Shown here in pieces: positions 52,527 to 62,388 of a DNA stretch of 64,000 bases. This DNA is from Aliagarivorans taiwanensis DSM 22990 (GTDB taxonomy: Bacteria; Pseudomonadota; Gammaproteobacteria; Enterobacterales; Celerinatantimonadaceae). The position numbers were made by a program, and so were the translations under genes. Location of the stretch: the NCBI RefSeq assembly GCF_000429505.1, contig NZ_AUBZ01000004.1:1-64000 (forward strand), read 5' to 3'. The notes under the pieces were generated by a model. That model worked only from the letters and a program-made list of their open reading frames with translations, was not told the DNA's origin and made no database searches. Position 1 is the first letter of the stretch; every line of letters starts with the position of its first letter.

Positions 52527-54929
52527 CTAACTTGATAAAACTTCGGCCGCCCGTTCATATTGCCAGAAGGTCTCGGCACGGGCGGGCTTACCGATATAGT
52601 AGCCTTGGGAGTAATCGACCCCCAATTCGATAAGCTGTTGATTTAATTCACCGCTCTCCACAAACTCCGCCACGGTTTTGTGACCCAGCTGGGAGGCAAT
52701 GTTGACCAGCGCCTGGATAAACACCTTATTGGCGTGATGCAGCCCAGCCTCGCGCACAAAGGAGCCATCGATCTTGATGTAATCCAGCGGCAACTGCTTG
52801 AGCGAGTGGAACGACGAGTAGCCGACCCCAAAATCATCCAAGGCAATCGCACAACCGAGCTCCTTCAAGCGGCGGATATGCTCTTCGGCCTGTTGTAGGT
52901 TGGGCAGCGCAGCGGTCTCGGTGATCTCAAAGATAATCATCTCACCGGGAATGTTGCGGCTGTCGAACTCCCGGGCAATTCGCGAGATCACCCGTTCACT
53001 ACAGAACGAGCGCGCCGATAGGTTAATCGCTAACTTGTCATGGCAGCCCATTTGTAGGTTGTCTTGCATCTGTTGTAGGGCACGTTGTACCACCCACAGA
53101 TCGATATGCTCGACCCGGCCACTCTTCTCGGCGGCCAGAATAAGCTGATAAGGCGAGTGCAGCGCACCGTCTTCGTCACGCACCCGCAGTAGCACCTCGT
53201 AGTGCTCCACCCGATTGCTCAGGTTATTCATGATCGGCTGAAAGTGCAGCTCCAGCGCATCGCGCTCGATACAGTGCTGAGCTAAGTCCAGCCAGTAGTG
53301 ACGCTGGGCCAGCGCCTTGCTTTCATGACGCACCTGGAAGCTGACCACACAGTTTTTGCCGTTCTCTTTGGCCTGATTCACGCTGATATCGGCCTTGCCC
53401 ATCAGCTCTTCATAGGACACGCCATGTTCCGGCGAGGCGACAATCCCGACACACGCCGCGGCGCTGTGGATTATGTTATGCCCCGGCACATGCACTTGGT
53501 CGAACAGCGAGATGATCCGCTGCGCCACGGTGCGGGCGCTGTTCTCGTCGGTATCTTCGAGGAATACCGCAAATTCATCACCGCTGATCCGCGCCATCAG
53601 TACGTCGTCGGGCAGCATCCGCTTCAAGGTCACTGCCACCCGGCGCAATAGCTCATCACCAGCGCTATGGCCGCTGATATCGTTCACCAGCTTGAAGTTA
53701 TCCAAATCGATCAGCAGCAAGCTTCCCGAACACTCATCTTGCAGCCGCTGGGTGAGTTCGCGCTCAAACTTACGCCGGTTGGGCAATGCGGTCAGGCTGT
53801 CAAAGTTAGCCACCCAGTCGAGCTCTTCGGCGCGCGATTTGAGCTGCTGCTCCAAGGTTTCCAGCTGGTAGGAGAGGCGGATCAACGCGCTATCTAACTG
53901 GCCGGATTCATCGCTCATCCAGCGCTTACCGTGGCGTTGCAGGTTGTTGCGGAACAAGCTGTGGGAAGAGCGCCCCAGTAGCGGCAAGCTAATGATAGTA
54001 CGACGAATTCGAGTCAGTGGCGGGTGCAGGATCACCGCTACAATCAGCAATGAACCAGCCAATAACATGGCACCAAACAGTAGATTGTTACGGTCGGCTT
54101 GATCAAACTGCGCCAGCTCCGATGACACATCATTGAGCAGCAAATAATACAGAGGTTGCTCATAGCTGGTGCTGGTGATCGCCAGGCTATTCACCTCACT
54201 CGGACCTATCGGCGTATCCACCACCGGTGAGCCATCGACAATCTCATTCAGTTGATAACGCTGCAGCAACTCCACCAAGAAGGACTGATCCTCATTGGGT
54301 ACGTTGCTATAGAGCAGGCGCGGCTTGCCCGCATCATCCTCAGAGACAATCAGATAATAGGCGGCATCGATGGCGGGTTGATAACGCAGCATTTTGGCCA
54401 AATCAACCCGATAGAATACCTTTAAGGGCGCAGCGTTAGGCCGCTCAAGCTTTGCCACATACAGCATCGAGCAATAGGATTGACAGTCAACCAGCCAGTT
54501 CACTTGCTCCGGCTGGTAAGTTACCGCATGCATCCAGCGCCCCGCCCCTTCGCTTTGCTCAAAGTCGCCATACTGCAGGGCTTGTCCAGCACTATGGTCA
54601 AGGGTGAGCATGCCAGATACGGGAAGATTGGAGTGAGTTAGCAGACTATTCCAGTAATCTGCCATCGCCTGCTTGGCGCTGCGGTTTGACCCTTCGAACA
54701 TCACTTGCTGAGCCGCAGTCAGGGATTGTAGACGCTCAGACAGCTCTCGGTAGTAGGCCTCTAAGCGCACCGCATTGCTTTGGTGTTGCTGCTGACGATG
54801 CACCTGAAACAACTCGCTCAGGTTATCCCGGTTGAAGCTGATCATGCCGATCTGCGCAATAAGCAGCACGCTGAATAACACCAGCAGCGCCTTGTTTGCC
54901 AAACCTAATCGCAACGGTTGCATCGCCAT
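52527..54929 (-). CDS. Membrane GGDEF-EAL cyclic-di-GMP protein
   Basis: 800 residues. A membrane segment (about 10-28), a periplasmic sensor domain (about 30-280; I cannot place it in a known family), a second segment (about 283-302), a linker, then a GGDEF domain (about 375-535) and an EAL domain (about 555-795). The cyclase motif reads SGDEF (variant first residue), with no RxxD inhibition site five residues before it. The phosphodiesterase motif is EVLLR (EVL variant) with the metal-binding DDFGVGYSS kept. It may therefore be a phosphodiesterase with a regulatory GGDEF, or dual-function. It lies between parE (8-base gap) and parC (20-base gap). Confidence 0.93.
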   Translation of the reverse strand: MAMQPLRLGLANKALLVLFSVLLIAQIGMISFNRDNLSELFQVHRQQQHQSNAVRLEAYYRELSERLQSLTAAQQVMFEGSNRSAKQAMADYWNSLLTHSNLPVSGMLTLDHSAGQALQYGDFEQSEGAGRWMHAVTYQPEQVNWLVDCQSYCSMLYVAKLERPNAAPLKVFYRVDLAKMLRYQPAIDAAYYLIVSEDDAGKPRLLYSNVPNEDQSFLVELLQRYQLNEIVDGSPVVDTPIGPSEVNSLAITSTSYEQPLYYLLLNDVSSELAQFDQADRNNLLFGAMLLAGSLLIVAVILHPPLTRIRRTIISLPLLGRSSHSLFRNNLQRHGKRWMSDESGQLDSALIRLSYQLETLEQQLKSRAEELDWVANFDSLTALPNRRKFERELTQRLQDECSGSLLLIDLDNFKLVNDISGHSAGDELLRRVAVTLKRMLPDDVLMARISGDEFAVFLEDTDENSARTVAQRIISLFDQVHVPGHNIIHSAAACVGIVASPEHGVSYEELMGKADISVNQAKENGKNCVVSFQVRHESKALAQRHYWLDLAQHCIERDALELHFQPIMNNLSNRVEHYEVLLRVRDEDGALHSPYQLILAAEKSGRVEHIDLWVVQRALQQMQDNLQMGCHDKLAINLSARSFCSERVISRIAREFDSRNIPGEMIIFEITETAALPNLQQAEEHIRRLKELGCAIALDDFGVGYSSFHSLKQLPLDYIKIDGSFVREAGLHHANKVFIQALVNIASQLGHKTVAEFVESGELNQQLIELGVDYSQGYYIGKPARAETFWQYERAAEVLSS

Positions 54930-54937
54930 CCCTAGTT

Positions 54938-56830
54938 TTAGTTAAGTTCGGTAGCCATATTGCCCTTGGTTTCCAACCATGAGCGGCGATCTGAGGATCG
55001 CTTCTTGGCCAATAACATATCCATTAACGCCAAGGTTGCCCCTTCATCATCGATGGTCAGCTGAACCAAACGACGGGTATTGGGATCCATGGTGGTTTCG
55101 CGCAGCTGAAGTGGGTTCATCTCACCTAAGCCTTTGAAGCGCTGAACATTTATCTTACCACGCTTTTTCTCAGCTTCGATCCGGTCGAGGATCCCCTGCT
55201 TCTCTTCTTCATCCAGCGCGTAGAACACTTCTTTGCCGACATCGATGCGGTACAGCGGCGGCATCGCCACATACACATGCCCGCCTTCCACCAACGCCCG
55301 GAAGTGGCGGGTAAACAAGGCACACAGCAAGGTGGCAATGTGCAGACCATCCGAGTCGGCATCGGCCAGAATACAGACCTTGCCGTAACGCAGACCACTT
55401 AGGTCTTGGCTATCTGGGTCGATACCGATGGCCACCGAGATATCATGTACCTCCTGTGAGCCAAGCACTTCACCGGCGTCCACCTCCCAGGTATTGAGGA
55501 TCTTACCGCGCAGCGGCATCACTGCCTGCATCTCGCGGTCACGCGCTTGCTTGGCACTACCGCCTGCCGAGTCACCCTCCACCAAGAACAGCTCACCTTC
55601 GAGTGGGTCTTGGGTAGAACAGTCGGTCAGCTTACCGGGCAGGGCCGGGCCACTGGTCACTTTTTTTCGAGCAACCTTTTTGCGTGAGCGCATCCGCGCC
55701 TGAGCATTGGAGATACACATCTCCGCCAGCTGCTCGGCCTGATCGGTATGGGTGTTTAGCCATAGACTGAAGGCATCTTTCACCACGCCGGAGACAAAGG
55801 CTGCGCTTTGGCGTGACGACAGGCGTTCTTTGGTTTGACCGGCAAACTGCGGGTCTTGCATCTTCACCGACAACACGTAGCAGCAGCGATCCCATACATC
55901 ATCGGGACTGAGCTTCACCCCGCGCGGCAGCAGATTGCGGAACTCACAGAACTCACGCATTGCATCCAACAGGCCTTGGCGCAGGCCGTTCACGTGAGTA
56001 CCACCGTGCGCGGTGGGGATCAGGTTCACGTAGCTTTCGGTTATCGCTTCGCCGCCCTCCGGCAGCCAGCTGACCGCCCAATCCACCGCCTCTTCGTTGC
56101 TGGAGAAGGCGCCGGTAAAGGGCTCTTCCGGCAGACTGACGTACTCGCTAAACGACTGGGCTAAGTAGTCTTTCAGGCCGTCTTCAAAACACCATTCATC
56201 GACTTCCTTGGCCACCAAGTCATTGAACTTAATCGATAAGCCCGGACAAAGAACGGCCTTAGCGCGCAGCAAATGGCGCAGGCGAGAGGCGGAAAACTTG
56301 GGGCTGTCAAAGTAGCTGGCGGTGGGCCAGAAGCGCACGATGGTACCAGTGTTGCGTTTGCCAACAGTGCCAGTGACTTCCAAGGCTTGTACGGTGTTAC
56401 CGTGCTCAAAAGCCATCTCAAATAGCTGGCCCTCACGCTTAACCTGCACCTCAACCCGGCTGGAGAGCGCATTCACCACAGAGATCCCTACCCCGTGCAA
56501 ACCACCGGAGAACTGGTAGTTCTTGTTGGAGAACTTACCGCCGGCGTGCAGGCGAGTGAAAATCAGCTCCACACCGCTGATGCCTTGCTCGGGGTGGATG
56601 TCGGTGGGCATGCCACGGCCGTCGTCCTGAACCTCAATGCTTTGGTCGGGATGTAAGGTCACGATAATCGATTTAGCATGGCCGGCCAGCGCCTCGTCGA
56701 CACTGTTATCAATCACTTCCTGAGCCAAATGGTTAGGACGGGTAGTGTCGGTATACATGCCGGGACGGCGTTTTACCGGGTCCAGACCACTTAGAACTTC
56801 AATCGAATCGGAATTGTATTGTTCAGCCAT
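54938..56830 (-). CDS. parE: DNA topoisomerase IV subunit B
   Basis: 630 residues. GHKL ATPase domain with EVIDNSVDEALAG (catalytic Glu and Asn), DDGRGMPTD and GGLHGVGISVVNALS; a transducer domain; and a Toprim domain with LVEGDSAGGSAKQARDREMQA (EGDS) and ILADADSDGLHIATLL (the DxD metal site). It partners ParC. It stands at the end of the yqiA-side gene group, seven bases after yqiA and eight before the GGDEF-EAL gene, so the whole block is likely one transcript. Confidence 0.97.
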   Translation of the reverse strand: MAEQYNSDSIEVLSGLDPVKRRPGMYTDTTRPNHLAQEVIDNSVDEALAGHAKSIIVTLHPDQSIEVQDDGRGMPTDIHPEQGISGVELIFTRLHAGGKFSNKNYQFSGGLHGVGISVVNALSSRVEVQVKREGQLFEMAFEHGNTVQALEVTGTVGKRNTGTIVRFWPTASYFDSPKFSASRLRHLLRAKAVLCPGLSIKFNDLVAKEVDEWCFEDGLKDYLAQSFSEYVSLPEEPFTGAFSSNEEAVDWAVSWLPEGGEAITESYVNLIPTAHGGTHVNGLRQGLLDAMREFCEFRNLLPRGVKLSPDDVWDRCCYVLSVKMQDPQFAGQTKERLSSRQSAAFVSGVVKDAFSLWLNTHTDQAEQLAEMCISNAQARMRSRKKVARKKVTSGPALPGKLTDCSTQDPLEGELFLVEGDSAGGSAKQARDREMQAVMPLRGKILNTWEVDAGEVLGSQEVHDISVAIGIDPDSQDLSGLRYGKVCILADADSDGLHIATLLCALFTRHFRALVEGGHVYVAMPPLYRIDVGKEVFYALDEEEKQGILDRIEAEKKRGKINVQRFKGLGEMNPLQLRETTMDPNTRRLVQLTIDDEGATLALMDMLLAKKRSSDRRSWLETKGNMATELN

Positions 56831-56836
56831 AGCAAC

Positions 56837-57415
56837 TTAATCAAATAAAAAACTGAGAATATCTGGGCAATAACGCTGAAAGCCCTGAAAACTGTGGTCA
56901 CCGCCCTGCTCTATGGTGAGGCGTGCCTGCGCATATTCGCGCTCGGCCAGACGATAATCCAAAACTTCATCATCGGTTTGCAGCAATACCCACAGCCGCG
57001 AAGCGCAGCTAAGTTCTATTACTTCCAAAGCACGCAGCTCGTCGATATGCTGCGGCTCCAGCTGGTAGTGCTGCTGGGTGTAGGGGTTGAGCTGCGGCCC
57101 AAGATAGTCCTTGAGCAGGTTATAGGGCTGCACAGCAGGGTTGATTAACACCGCCCACGCACCAAAGTGCTCGGCAACACGGGTCGCCAGAAAACCTCCC
57201 AGTGAGCTACCAATAACCCCTAATGGTCGCCCCTGATGAGCGCGAACTAACTGCTCAATCTGCCGCCAAGCATCCATGGGATGACAGGCCAGCTGTGGGC
57301 ATAACCACTCAATGCCTTCCCGCTGCGCCACCAAGGTGCGCATCTGCTCTGCCTTTAGCGACTGTGGCGAGCTGTTAAAGCCATGCAGATATAGCAGGAC
57401 CGGAGAGGCGCTCAC
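56837..57415 (-). CDS. yqiA: YqiA-type esterase
   Basis: 192 residues, GTG start that directly abuts the cpdA stop. Alpha/beta-hydrolase of the UPF0227/YqiA family: LLYLHGFNSSPQSLKA (oxyanion HG), VIGSSLGGFLATRVAEHFG (nucleophile Ser in GSSLGG), NPAVQPY, LLQTDDEVLDYRLA (Asp), and the final GGDHSFQGF (His). The E. coli protein hydrolyses short acyl-CoA and p-nitrophenyl esters; the true substrate is unknown. Order cpdA-yqiA-parE is conserved across gammaproteobacteria. Confidence 0.93.
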   Translation of the reverse strand: MSASPVLLYLHGFNSSPQSLKAEQMRTLVAQREGIEWLCPQLACHPMDAWRQIEQLVRAHQGRPLGVIGSSLGGFLATRVAEHFGAWAVLINPAVQPYNLLKDYLGPQLNPYTQQHYQLEPQHIDELRALEVIELSCASRLWVLLQTDDEVLDYRLAEREYAQARLTIEQGGDHSFQGFQRYCPDILSFLFD

Positions 57416-58240
57416 CTAGTAGCCTTTCGATTTCGGGTCTGGCAAGAAGCTCTTGTCAGGCAAGCGACGCACCCGGGTCGATATCGAGCCATCACGGCAC
57501 AGCTTGATATAGCGCCAGCCCGGCTGCTGGTGATCCAAGGCAAACGCCGCCGATAGCGGTAAGAACTGAATACAGGTGCTGGGGCTGGCAAACACCGCCA
57601 ACTTGCCGCGCTGGAACTCGAAGTTCTGATGGACATGGCCACACAGCACCCCACGCACCTTGGGATAACCATCGATGATGCTAAAGAAATCTTGGGCATT
57701 CTTTACATCGTGTTGGTCCAGCCATTTACAGCCGACCGGCACGGTGTGGTGATGCATCACAATCAATACATACTTGTCTGGATGGGCTTTTAATGCCGCT
57801 TCCAAACGCGCCAGCTCCGCGTCTGCCAACATCCCATGAGGCTTACCACTCACCTGGGTATCCAGCATGATCACTTGCCAATGCTCGCTGATCAGATGTT
57901 TTTGCGGCATCAAGCCCCACTCGGGCAGGCGCTGCATGTGCTGTTGTTGGTCATGGTTGCCGGGAAGGTAAAAACAAGGCTTGTTAAGAAGGCTTACCAC
58001 ATCGGCAAAACGGCGATACGACTCTTCGGTATGGTCCTGCGACAGATCACCGGTCGAGAGCACATAGTCGAAACTCGATTGATCTTTTGCAATGGCATCG
58101 ATGACGGCAGAGAAGCTCCGGTAGGTGTTAACCCCGAGTAACTCGGTTCGCTCACTGGCGAACAGGTGCGGGTCGGTCACTTGCAACAACCGTACGGCAC
58201 CGTCATCGGTTTGATTAATCTCTATTTTTTCAAAAGTCAC
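57416..58240 (-). CDS. cpdA: 3',5'-cyclic-AMP phosphodiesterase CpdA
   Basis: 274 residues of the class III cyclic-nucleotide phosphodiesterase/metallophosphatase group. Metal ligands are visible: LLQVTDPHLF (D-x-H), STGDLSQDHT (GD), LPGNHDQ (GNHD), VMHHHTVPVG (H) and GHVHQNFE (GHxH). It degrades cAMP and so dampens CRP signalling. It starts nine bases after yqiB and abuts yqiA. No abnormality. Confidence 0.95.
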   Translation of the reverse strand: MTFEKIEINQTDDGAVRLLQVTDPHLFASERTELLGVNTYRSFSAVIDAIAKDQSSFDYVLSTGDLSQDHTEESYRRFADVVSLLNKPCFYLPGNHDQQQHMQRLPEWGLMPQKHLISEHWQVIMLDTQVSGKPHGMLADAELARLEAALKAHPDKYVLIVMHHHTVPVGCKWLDQHDVKNAQDFFSIIDGYPKVRGVLCGHVHQNFEFQRGKLAVFASPSTCIQFLPLSAAFALDHQQPGWRYIKLCRDGSISTRVRRLPDKSFLPDPKSKGY

Positions 58241-58248
58241 AATACTAT

Positions 58249-58689
58249 TTAATGATCCGAGCCTATACTCGGCTCAATGCTAATTCGTTGTTTTAAACAA
58301 AATGCCAACCAGTCGTTAAGGAACTGATTTACTTGGTGCTTTTCATCCCGATGAAGCATTTTCTTATTCGGGTAATCATAGCGCGGCTGTAGGCGATAAA
58401 TCTGCTGACTTGCACACACTTCGGCCAAACGCGCATCATGGTACAGCCGGACCAGCAGATGCGGTTGCAAATACGCCAGCTGGCCCTCGCCCGCCTGGGT
58501 AATTTGAAGTAGCGAAGTATACCGTGTTTGCTCCATATAATGCAGCAGATAGCGGCTCCCCACCAAGGTGCTGACATCTAAACGGCTACCCGCCTTTTCA
58601 TCCATTGGGAACAAGCGGTTAAGCAAAATATAGTTCGCCGAATAGAGCTGCATTAGCTGGTCTAGATTGACATGGTATTTTCTCCCCAT
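58249..58689 (-). CDS. yqiB: DUF1249 protein YqiB
   Basis: 146 residues. DUF1249 family, always found near nudF and cpdA. Sequence features: YHVNLDQLMQLYSANYILLNRLFP at the start, YTSLLQITQAGEGQLAYLQPHLLVRLYHDARLAEVCA in the middle, and YDYPNKKMLHRDEKHQVNQFLNDWLAFCL at the end. The function is not known. It lies 30 bases after nudF and nine before cpdA in a single transcript. Confidence 0.92.
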   Translation of the reverse strand: MGRKYHVNLDQLMQLYSANYILLNRLFPMDEKAGSRLDVSTLVGSRYLLHYMEQTRYTSLLQITQAGEGQLAYLQPHLLVRLYHDARLAEVCASQQIYRLQPRYDYPNKKMLHRDEKHQVNQFLNDWLAFCLKQRISIEPSIGSDH

Positions 58690-58719
58690 TGGGCGACTCT
58701 CTTATGACAATCCATGTAT

Positions 58720-59349
58720 TTACAGCCAGCGCTCTCGCACCTCAGCTAAGTTCAACTGCAACCACTGCAGAGCGATGACCGCGGCGGCGTTATCCACTCG
58801 CCCTTGTTGCACCCAGACGAAGGCCTCTTCTCGGCTCACAACTTTCACCTGGATGTCTTCATCCTCGTGGGCCAAACCGAAGTTACCTCCAGCCTCACTG
58901 GCATCCACTTCTCCTACATACAGGTATATTCGCTCACTTAAACCGCCCGCGCCCGGTAGAAAACTCGGTAACGGCAGCACTCGCTCAACCTTTAGCCCAG
59001 CCTCTTCCTCGGCTTCGCGTAGCGCCACCTCCTGAGGAGGTTGGTTGCTGTCGAGCATACCAGCGACAATCTCTAGCAGCCAAGGCGAGCTAGGGCTCTC
59101 GAGGGCACCGATACGAAACTGCTCAATCAGTACCACGCTATCCAATTTCGGATCGTACAGCAAGATAGCCGCTGCGTGGCCCCGGTTTAGGCACTCGCGG
59201 GTGAACCAAGGACTCCATCCGCCGGCGTACAAGCGATGGCGCAGTGTAAAGCGTTCCATCTTGAAAAAGCCTTGATACACCGTTTCTTTGGATTTGATTT
59301 CGACGTCTTGGCGGGTAAATGCGATATCGTGTTGCTCTTTGTCAATCAT
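58720..59349 (-). CDS. nudF: ADP-ribose pyrophosphatase NudF
   Basis: 209 residues. Nudix hydrolase with the box GMLDSNQPPQEVALREAEEEAGL (about 95-118; GX5EX7REUXEEXGU pattern complete). The N-terminal strand region (KETVYQGFFKMERFTLRHRL) and LLYDPKLDSVVLIEQFRIGA fit the ADP-ribose pyrophosphatase group. It splits ADP-ribose to AMP and ribose 5-phosphate. It heads the yqiB-cpdA-yqiA-parE series and diverges from tolC. Confidence 0.95.
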   Translation of the reverse strand: MIDKEQHDIAFTRQDVEIKSKETVYQGFFKMERFTLRHRLYAGGWSPWFTRECLNRGHAAAILLYDPKLDSVVLIEQFRIGALESPSSPWLLEIVAGMLDSNQPPQEVALREAEEEAGLKVERVLPLPSFLPGAGGLSERIYLYVGEVDASEAGGNFGLAHEDEDIQVKVVSREEAFVWVQQGRVDNAAAVIALQWLQLNLAEVRERWL

Positions 59350-59426
59350 GCTATTCCTATCTCATCCTTGCATATTTCTATAATTTACCCAACTTTACTT
59401 ACTCTACAGAGGTTTAGCGCTAGTGC

Positions 59427-59449
59427 AGCTTAACTTTAAAAGTTAAGCT
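59427..59449. promoter_or_regulatory. Perfect 23-bp palindrome upstream of tolC
   Basis: AGCTTAACTTT-A-AAAGTTAAGCT, two perfect 11-base arms with a one-base centre, in the nudF-tolC divergent gap. A TATACA -10-like box begins three bases to its right (59452), so the palindrome would cover the -35 of a tolC-directed promoter. There is no T run after it, so it is more likely an operator than a terminator. Confidence 0.6.
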
Positions 59450-59571
59450 GTTATACACTTTGTGCTTACACCGAGAAGCGGATTCTGTCTGGATAGTGTA
59501 AGCAAAGACTCAGATATCAATCCATCTTAAATCAACTTTGCCCCGTCTATGGGGCGAAAAGGATAAAGGTA

Positions 59572-60888
59572 ATGAACCTAAAACAACGCTCTCTTGTTGC
59601 AGCCTGCGCCCTAGGCTTGCTGGGTGGGCAGGCCTACGCTGATGACCTGCTGCAAATCTACCAGTTGGCGCAAACCAAGGATCCGGTAATCCTTCAAAGC
59701 AAGGCCCAGCGAGATATTGCCTTCGAGCAGATCAGTGAATCCCGTGCCAGTTTGTTACCACAGGTTGCCGTATCAGCCGGTCTTAGCTTTACCGCTGTAG
59801 ACAGCGATGTGGATAGCATTACCAATACCAACGCAAGCCTTGGACTATCTCAATCGATTTACTCTAAGACCTTGTGGACCACCCTGAGCCTGAGCGAAAA
59901 GTCAGCCACCCAAGCCGATGCCGCCTATGCTGCTCAGCTGCAGAACCTGATTATTCGTGTCAGCAGCGCCTACTTTGACGTGCTACGCGCCCAAGACAAC
60001 CTGAGCTTTGTACAAGCCAACAAAGAAGCGGTTGGCCGCCAGCTCGAACAAACTAAGCAACGTTTCAATGTGGGCCTAACCGCCATCACCGACGTGCACG
60101 AAGCGCAAGCCGAATTCGACCGAACCTTGGCCTCTGAGATTCAAGCGCAAAACCAGCTGTCGAACAGCTATGAGGCGCTACGTGTGCTGACCGGCGTTGA
60201 GCACCGCAACCTGAATATCTTGAACACTGAGCGTTTCACGCCTGCGCCGCTGGATAACGGCCGCCAGTACTGGCTGGATACCGCCACTGACCGCAACCTG
60301 GAGCTAAACGCCCAGCGTATCGCTAAAGAGATTGCTAACCAGCAGATCGACTTGGCGCAATCGGCTTATGGCCCGACTCTGGATTTAGCTGCCGGCATTG
60401 GCTACGACCGTAACGACTATGGCAACGAAACCCTGTTCCAGAGCAACAACGACACCACCAGCGGTAACATCGGCCTGCAGTTCAATATGCCGCTCTACAC
60501 CGGTGGCGCGATTAACTCGCAGGTGAAGCAAGCACAGTTTAACTATGTATTGGCCTCAGAAGCCCTAGAGCAAAGCTACCGCTCTGTACAGAGCACCGTA
60601 AGCTCGGTAGTTAACAACGTCAGTGCCAGCATCGGTTCAGTACGTGCCTTCGAGCAGACTGTAGTGTCGTCTAACAGTGCACTAGAAGCGACTGAAGCCG
60701 GTTTTGAGGTAGGTACCCGTACCATCGTTGACGTACAAGATGCTACCCGTAATCTCTACTCAGCTAAGCAGCAGCTAGCTGACGCGCGCTACGACTACAT
60801 CTTGAATATGCTGGCGCTTAAGCAAGCGGCCGGTACCCTGAGCGAAGAAGACCTGATTGCAGTAAACAACGGTCTGATGCCTCAGTAA
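59572..60888 (+). CDS. tolC: Outer-membrane efflux/secretion channel TolC
   Basis: 438 residues. The signal peptide MNLKQRSLVAACALGLLGGQAYA is followed by DDLLQIYQLAQTKDPVILQSKAQRD and the two structural repeats of TolC (two OEP domains, about 30-215 and 235-425) with long periplasmic helices. Features such as RFNVGLTAITDVHEAQAEFDRT and its second-repeat counterpart FEVGTRTIVDVQDATRNLYSA are diagnostic. It serves tripartite efflux pumps and type I secretion. It stands where tolC is in E. coli, divergent from nudF; a hairpin terminator follows. Confidence 0.97.
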   Translation: MNLKQRSLVAACALGLLGGQAYADDLLQIYQLAQTKDPVILQSKAQRDIAFEQISESRASLLPQVAVSAGLSFTAVDSDVDSITNTNASLGLSQSIYSKTLWTTLSLSEKSATQADAAYAAQLQNLIIRVSSAYFDVLRAQDNLSFVQANKEAVGRQLEQTKQRFNVGLTAITDVHEAQAEFDRTLASEIQAQNQLSNSYEALRVLTGVEHRNLNILNTERFTPAPLDNGRQYWLDTATDRNLELNAQRIAKEIANQQIDLAQSAYGPTLDLAAGIGYDRNDYGNETLFQSNNDTTSGNIGLQFNMPLYTGGAINSQVKQAQFNYVLASEALEQSYRSVQSTVSSVVNNVSASIGSVRAFEQTVVSSNSALEATEAGFEVGTRTIVDVQDATRNLYSAKQQLADARYDYILNMLALKQAAGTLSEEDLIAVNNGLMPQ

Positions 60889-60904
60889 TTGAGACTGTCT
60901 GATG

Positions 60905-60938
60905 CAAAAAAGGAGAAGCTTAGCTTCTCCTTTTTTAT
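60905..60938. terminator. Terminator between tolC and hldE
   Basis: AAGGAGAAGC, TTA loop, GCTTCTCCTT, flanked by A and T runs on both sides, so it works for both converging genes. Confidence 0.95.
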
Positions 60939-60960
60939 TGCCTGCAGTTGCTGATTCGGC

Positions 60961-62388
60961 TCAGTTCTGCTGACGGATCACATTGATGATCTCAGAAGTC
61001 GAACAGCCATCTTCAAAGTTAAGGACTTTGACCTCGCCGCCATTGGCGATCACTTCCTTGCCACCAGCGATCTCTTCTGGCTTGTAGTCACCACCTTTTA
61101 CCAGCAGGTCCGGCAATACGCCGCCAATCAAACGCTGTGGCGTGTCTTCTGAGAAGCTCACAACCCAGTCTACCGCGCCAAGGCCTGCCAATACTGCCAT
61201 CCGGCGATCCACCGGGTTAACCGGGCGGCCATCGCCTTTAAGGCGACGTACTGAATCGTCATCATTGACAGCCACAATCAGTCGTTGGCCGAGCTTTTTA
61301 GCGTGGTTGAGGTAGCTCACATGACCGGCGTGCAGGATGTCGAAACAGCCGTTGGTCATCACCACTTTCTCGCCGCGGCGCTTGGCAGCATCCACCGCGA
61401 ACTTAAGCTGCTGTTCAGTTAACACACCAAATCCGGTTTCTTGGCTGCCATGGATGGCATTGGCCAACTCGATGGTCGACACGGTAGACGTACCCAGCTT
61501 GCCAACCACGATACCTGCTGCGGCGTTAGCAATCGCACAGGCCTCATCCAGTTCGGCGCCAGCGGCCAGCGCACTCGCCAAGGTTGAAATCACCGTATCG
61601 CCAGCGCCGGTGACATCGTACACCTCTTGCGCCTGAGCTGGCAGGTGCAGCTCGTCCTGACCGCGACGGATCAGGGTCATACCGTTTTCGCTACGGGTCA
61701 CCAGCAGCGCTTGCAGGTCCAGCTCTTCGATAAGCTTCAGGCCACGGGCCACAATGTCGGCTTCATCGACACACTTACCGACAACCGCTTCAAACTCACC
61801 AAAGTTAGGGGTGAGCAAGGTCGCGCCGCGGTATTTGCTGAAGTCGCTGCCTTTCGGGTCGACCAGAACCGGCACCTTGTGCTCGCGCGCTTTGCTAATC
61901 AAAGACTGCACCTGAGACAAGGCACCCTTATTATAATCTGACAGGATCACCACCTGATGCTCGGCGATCTGCTTGTCAAAGTGGCTAAGCAGCTGGCTGG
62001 CATCAACGCCATGGAAACCTTCTTCGAAATCCAAGCGGATCAATTGCTGATGACGGCTTAGCACCCGCAGCTTGGTAATGGTCGGATAATCTTCGTAGGC
62101 AGCAAACTGACAGCTAACACCGATCGCTTCTAGGCTACCGCGCAGCGCATCCGCCGCTTCGTCCTGACCACTCATGCCCAGCAGGGTCGACTGCGCCCCC
62201 AGTGCCACCGAGTTAAGCGCAACGTTGGCAGCACCGCCCGGGCGCTCCTCGATTTGCTCAACTTTAACTACCGGTACCGGCGCCTCGGGAGAGATACGGC
62301 CAGTGGGTCCATGCCAGTAGCGATCGAGCATAATATCGCCCACTACCAAGACCTTCGCTTGCGAGAATTCAGGAAGGATCACGCGCAT
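60961..62388 (-). CDS. hldE: Bifunctional heptose-7-P kinase / heptose-1-P adenylyltransferase
   Basis: 475 residues. The N-terminal PfkB-type kinase (1-~320) carries [14 protein letters not shown], the [17 protein letters not shown] anion hole and catalytic Asp; the C-terminal nucleotidyltransferase (about 345-475) has [16 protein letters not shown] (HxGH) and [18 protein letters not shown]. It makes ADP-D-glycero-beta-D-manno-heptose for the LPS core. It converges on tolC. In E. coli glnE is the next gene; here lpxL separates them. Confidence 0.97.
   Translation of the reverse strand: MRVILPEFSQAKVLVVGDIMLDRYWHGPTGRISPEAPVPVVKVEQIEERPGGAANVALNSVALGAQSTLLGMSGQDEAADALRGSLEAIGVSCQFAAYEDYPTITKLRVLSRHQQLIRLDFEEGFHGVDASQLLSHFDKQIAEHQVVILSDYNKGALSQVQSLISKAREHKVPVLVDPKGSDFSKYRGATLLTPNFGEFEAVVGKCVDEADIVARGLKLIEELDLQALLVTRSENGMTLIRRGQDELHLPAQAQEVYDVTGAGDTVISTLASALAAGAELDEACAIANAAAGIVVGKLGTSTVSTIELANAIHGSQETGFGVLTEQQLKFAVDAAKRRGEKVVMTNGCFDILHAGHVSYLNHAKKLGQRLIVAVNDDDSVRRLKGDGRPVNPVDRRMAVLAGLGAVDWVVSFSEDTPQRLIGGVLPDLLVKGGDYKPEEIAGGKEVIANGGEVKVLNFEDGCSTSEIINVIRQQN

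Noticed and set aside
52527-54929. LapD-type degenerate c-di-GMP receptor
   Set aside because: The EAL metal-binding DDFG and the catalytic Glu (EVLLR) are kept, so it is more likely an active enzyme than a receptor of the LapD kind.
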